Part shown: one piece after another, positions 63,606-64,000 of the stretch
Numbering within the stretch: the stretch's first letter is position 1
Layout of the letters: every line of letters starts with the position of its first letter
Assembly (NCBI GenBank): GCA_964369965.1
Contig: CAYJGF010000003.1
Location: 62,001-126,000, forward strand
From: CAYJBH01 sp964369965
GTDB taxonomy: Bacteria; Bacillota; Clostridia; Oscillospirales; Ruminococcaceae
Direction of reading: 5' to 3'
Length of the DNA stretch: 64,000 nucleotides
Position numbers and translations under genes: made by a program
Notes under the pieces: model-generated
Told to the model about the DNA's origin: nothing
Seen by the model: only the letters and a program-made list of their open reading frames with translations
Database searches by the model: none

Positions 63606-64000
63606 ATGAAGTATAATCCAAAGTCAAAAAAGGTTAAAATATCTTCCGCGAAGATAAAAACACCCAAAAAACCAAAAAATAAAAACAATGGGCGTAAAGG
63701 ACAAAACCTTTACGCTTTATCCGGCACCATACTGATGCAAAATGGCGGTATGGTATATGAATTGACGCTTCACGGCAGGTTGCTAAACTTTTTATATGAG
63801 CTCGGTTTTGCATGTGAATATTCTGTAATCAAGATTTTGCGCAACATTGCGGTTGTTTTTGGTATCATAGGTGATATCATGGCTGAAAATCTCGGCAAAT
63901 CACTCGGTCGATTTTTCGGTCTTATTGTGTATGGTCTGCGTGAATTCGCCGCCCCTTTCTCCACAATTGTGAGAGCGTTTCGCACCATAAACGAAATCAA
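63606..64000 (+). CDS. Unrecognised protein, N-terminal part (3' end outside window)
   Basis: The frame stays open from ATG 63606 to the end of the window, giving 131 residues. The first ~35 are very basic (KSKKVKISSAKIKTPKKPKN) and probably cytoplasmic. A moderately hydrophobic stretch follows (VIKILRNIAVVFGIIGDI), then amphipathic, Arg-containing segments (GKSLGRFFGLIVYGLREF). A strong promoter precedes it. The layout would suit a membrane-associated or cell-wall protein, but no family is recognised. Confidence 0.65.
   Translation, partial: MKYNPKSKKVKISSAKIKTPKKPKNKNNGRKGQNLYALSGTILMQNGGMVYELTLHGRLLNFLYELGFACEYSVIKILRNIAVVFGIIGDIMAENLGKSLGRFFGLIVYGLREFAAPFSTIVRAFRTINEI

Noticed and set aside
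63770..64000. Minus-strand open frame at the end of the window
   Set aside because: It lies opposite the plus-strand frame that has a consensus promoter; its composition is that of an antisense shadow.
1..64000. CRISPR array, prophage, transposon or defence island
   Set aside because: No regularly spaced repeats, integrase, transposase, phage structural gene, restriction or Cas gene was seen; composition is even across the window.

Overview
The window is 64 kb of chromosome from a Gram-positive, endospore-forming Firmicute of the class Clostridia, probably an uncultured or gut-type anaerobe. Four things support this: the yqfC-yqfD-phoH-ybeY-dgkA-era-recO order typical of Firmicutes, sporulation genes (yqfC, yqfD, a ylbJ-like gene), MutS2, and group II ECF vitamin transporters under riboswitch-type leaders. 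Base composition looks moderate (about 45-48% G+C by eye, not computed) and even. I see no phage, transposase, integrase, conjugation gene or CRISPR array. Most genes have clear Shine-Dalgarno sites, and several (lon, tadA, probably the EF-G-like gene) appear to start at TTG.

Layout. 1-4.9 kb: the end of groEL, an amino-acid permease, an FMN/ferredoxin protein, a membrane diguanylate cyclase, then tRNA-Leu and tRNA-Thr. 4.9-11.5 kb: an alcohol/polyol dehydrogenase, a broken zinc-ribbon gene, a PadR-DUF1700-DUF4097 envelope-sensing operon, an MFS transporter, a VOC protein, and an HD-GYP protein at the end of the next operon. 11.5-19 kb (minus strand): yqfC, yqfD, phoH, ybeY, dgkA, era, recO, mutS2, covering sporulation, RNA maturation and DNA repair. 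19-23.7 kb (plus): a YlbJ-like membrane protein, a small Cys-rich protein, cysteine desulfurase, the IscU scaffold, mnmA (2-thiouridine in tRNA) and KDPG aldolase.

23.7-45.3 kb is one long minus-strand gene run with very short gaps, starting at a consensus promoter in front of lon. In transcription order: lon, ysxC, lysA, methyltransferase, aminotransferase, paaK, ACT protein. Next comes a surface-polysaccharide block: capE, capF and capG (UDP-N-acetyl-L-fucosamine synthesis), a WbuB-like transferase, a GT2 with its DUF2304 partner, an MBOAT acyltransferase with an SGNH-like partner, a PglF/CapD-like 4,6-dehydratase and a PglC-type phosphoglycosyl transferase. A CPBP protease, tadA, an SDR and an unknown membrane protein finish the run. 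45-50 kb: yibE/F, then clpX, clpP and tig on the minus strand; tig carries a one-base frameshift. 50-64 kb: lepA, rsgA, purF, a lipoprotein, a TPP riboswitch with thiT, an EF-G-like GTPase, an Lrp regulator with an aminotransferase, folT behind a THF-riboswitch-like leader, glpK, and the start of an unrecognised gene running off the end.

Most of the content is ordinary housekeeping. The points that deserve a second look are the RNA leaders (an enlarged P3 in the TPP aptamer, a 22-bp hairpin inside the folT leader), a triple hairpin array between capE and capF, the frameshifted tig, a broken zinc-ribbon gene, a promoter with no gene ahead of tRNA-Thr, and several small or membrane proteins of unknown function. 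I found no convincing new multi-gene system.
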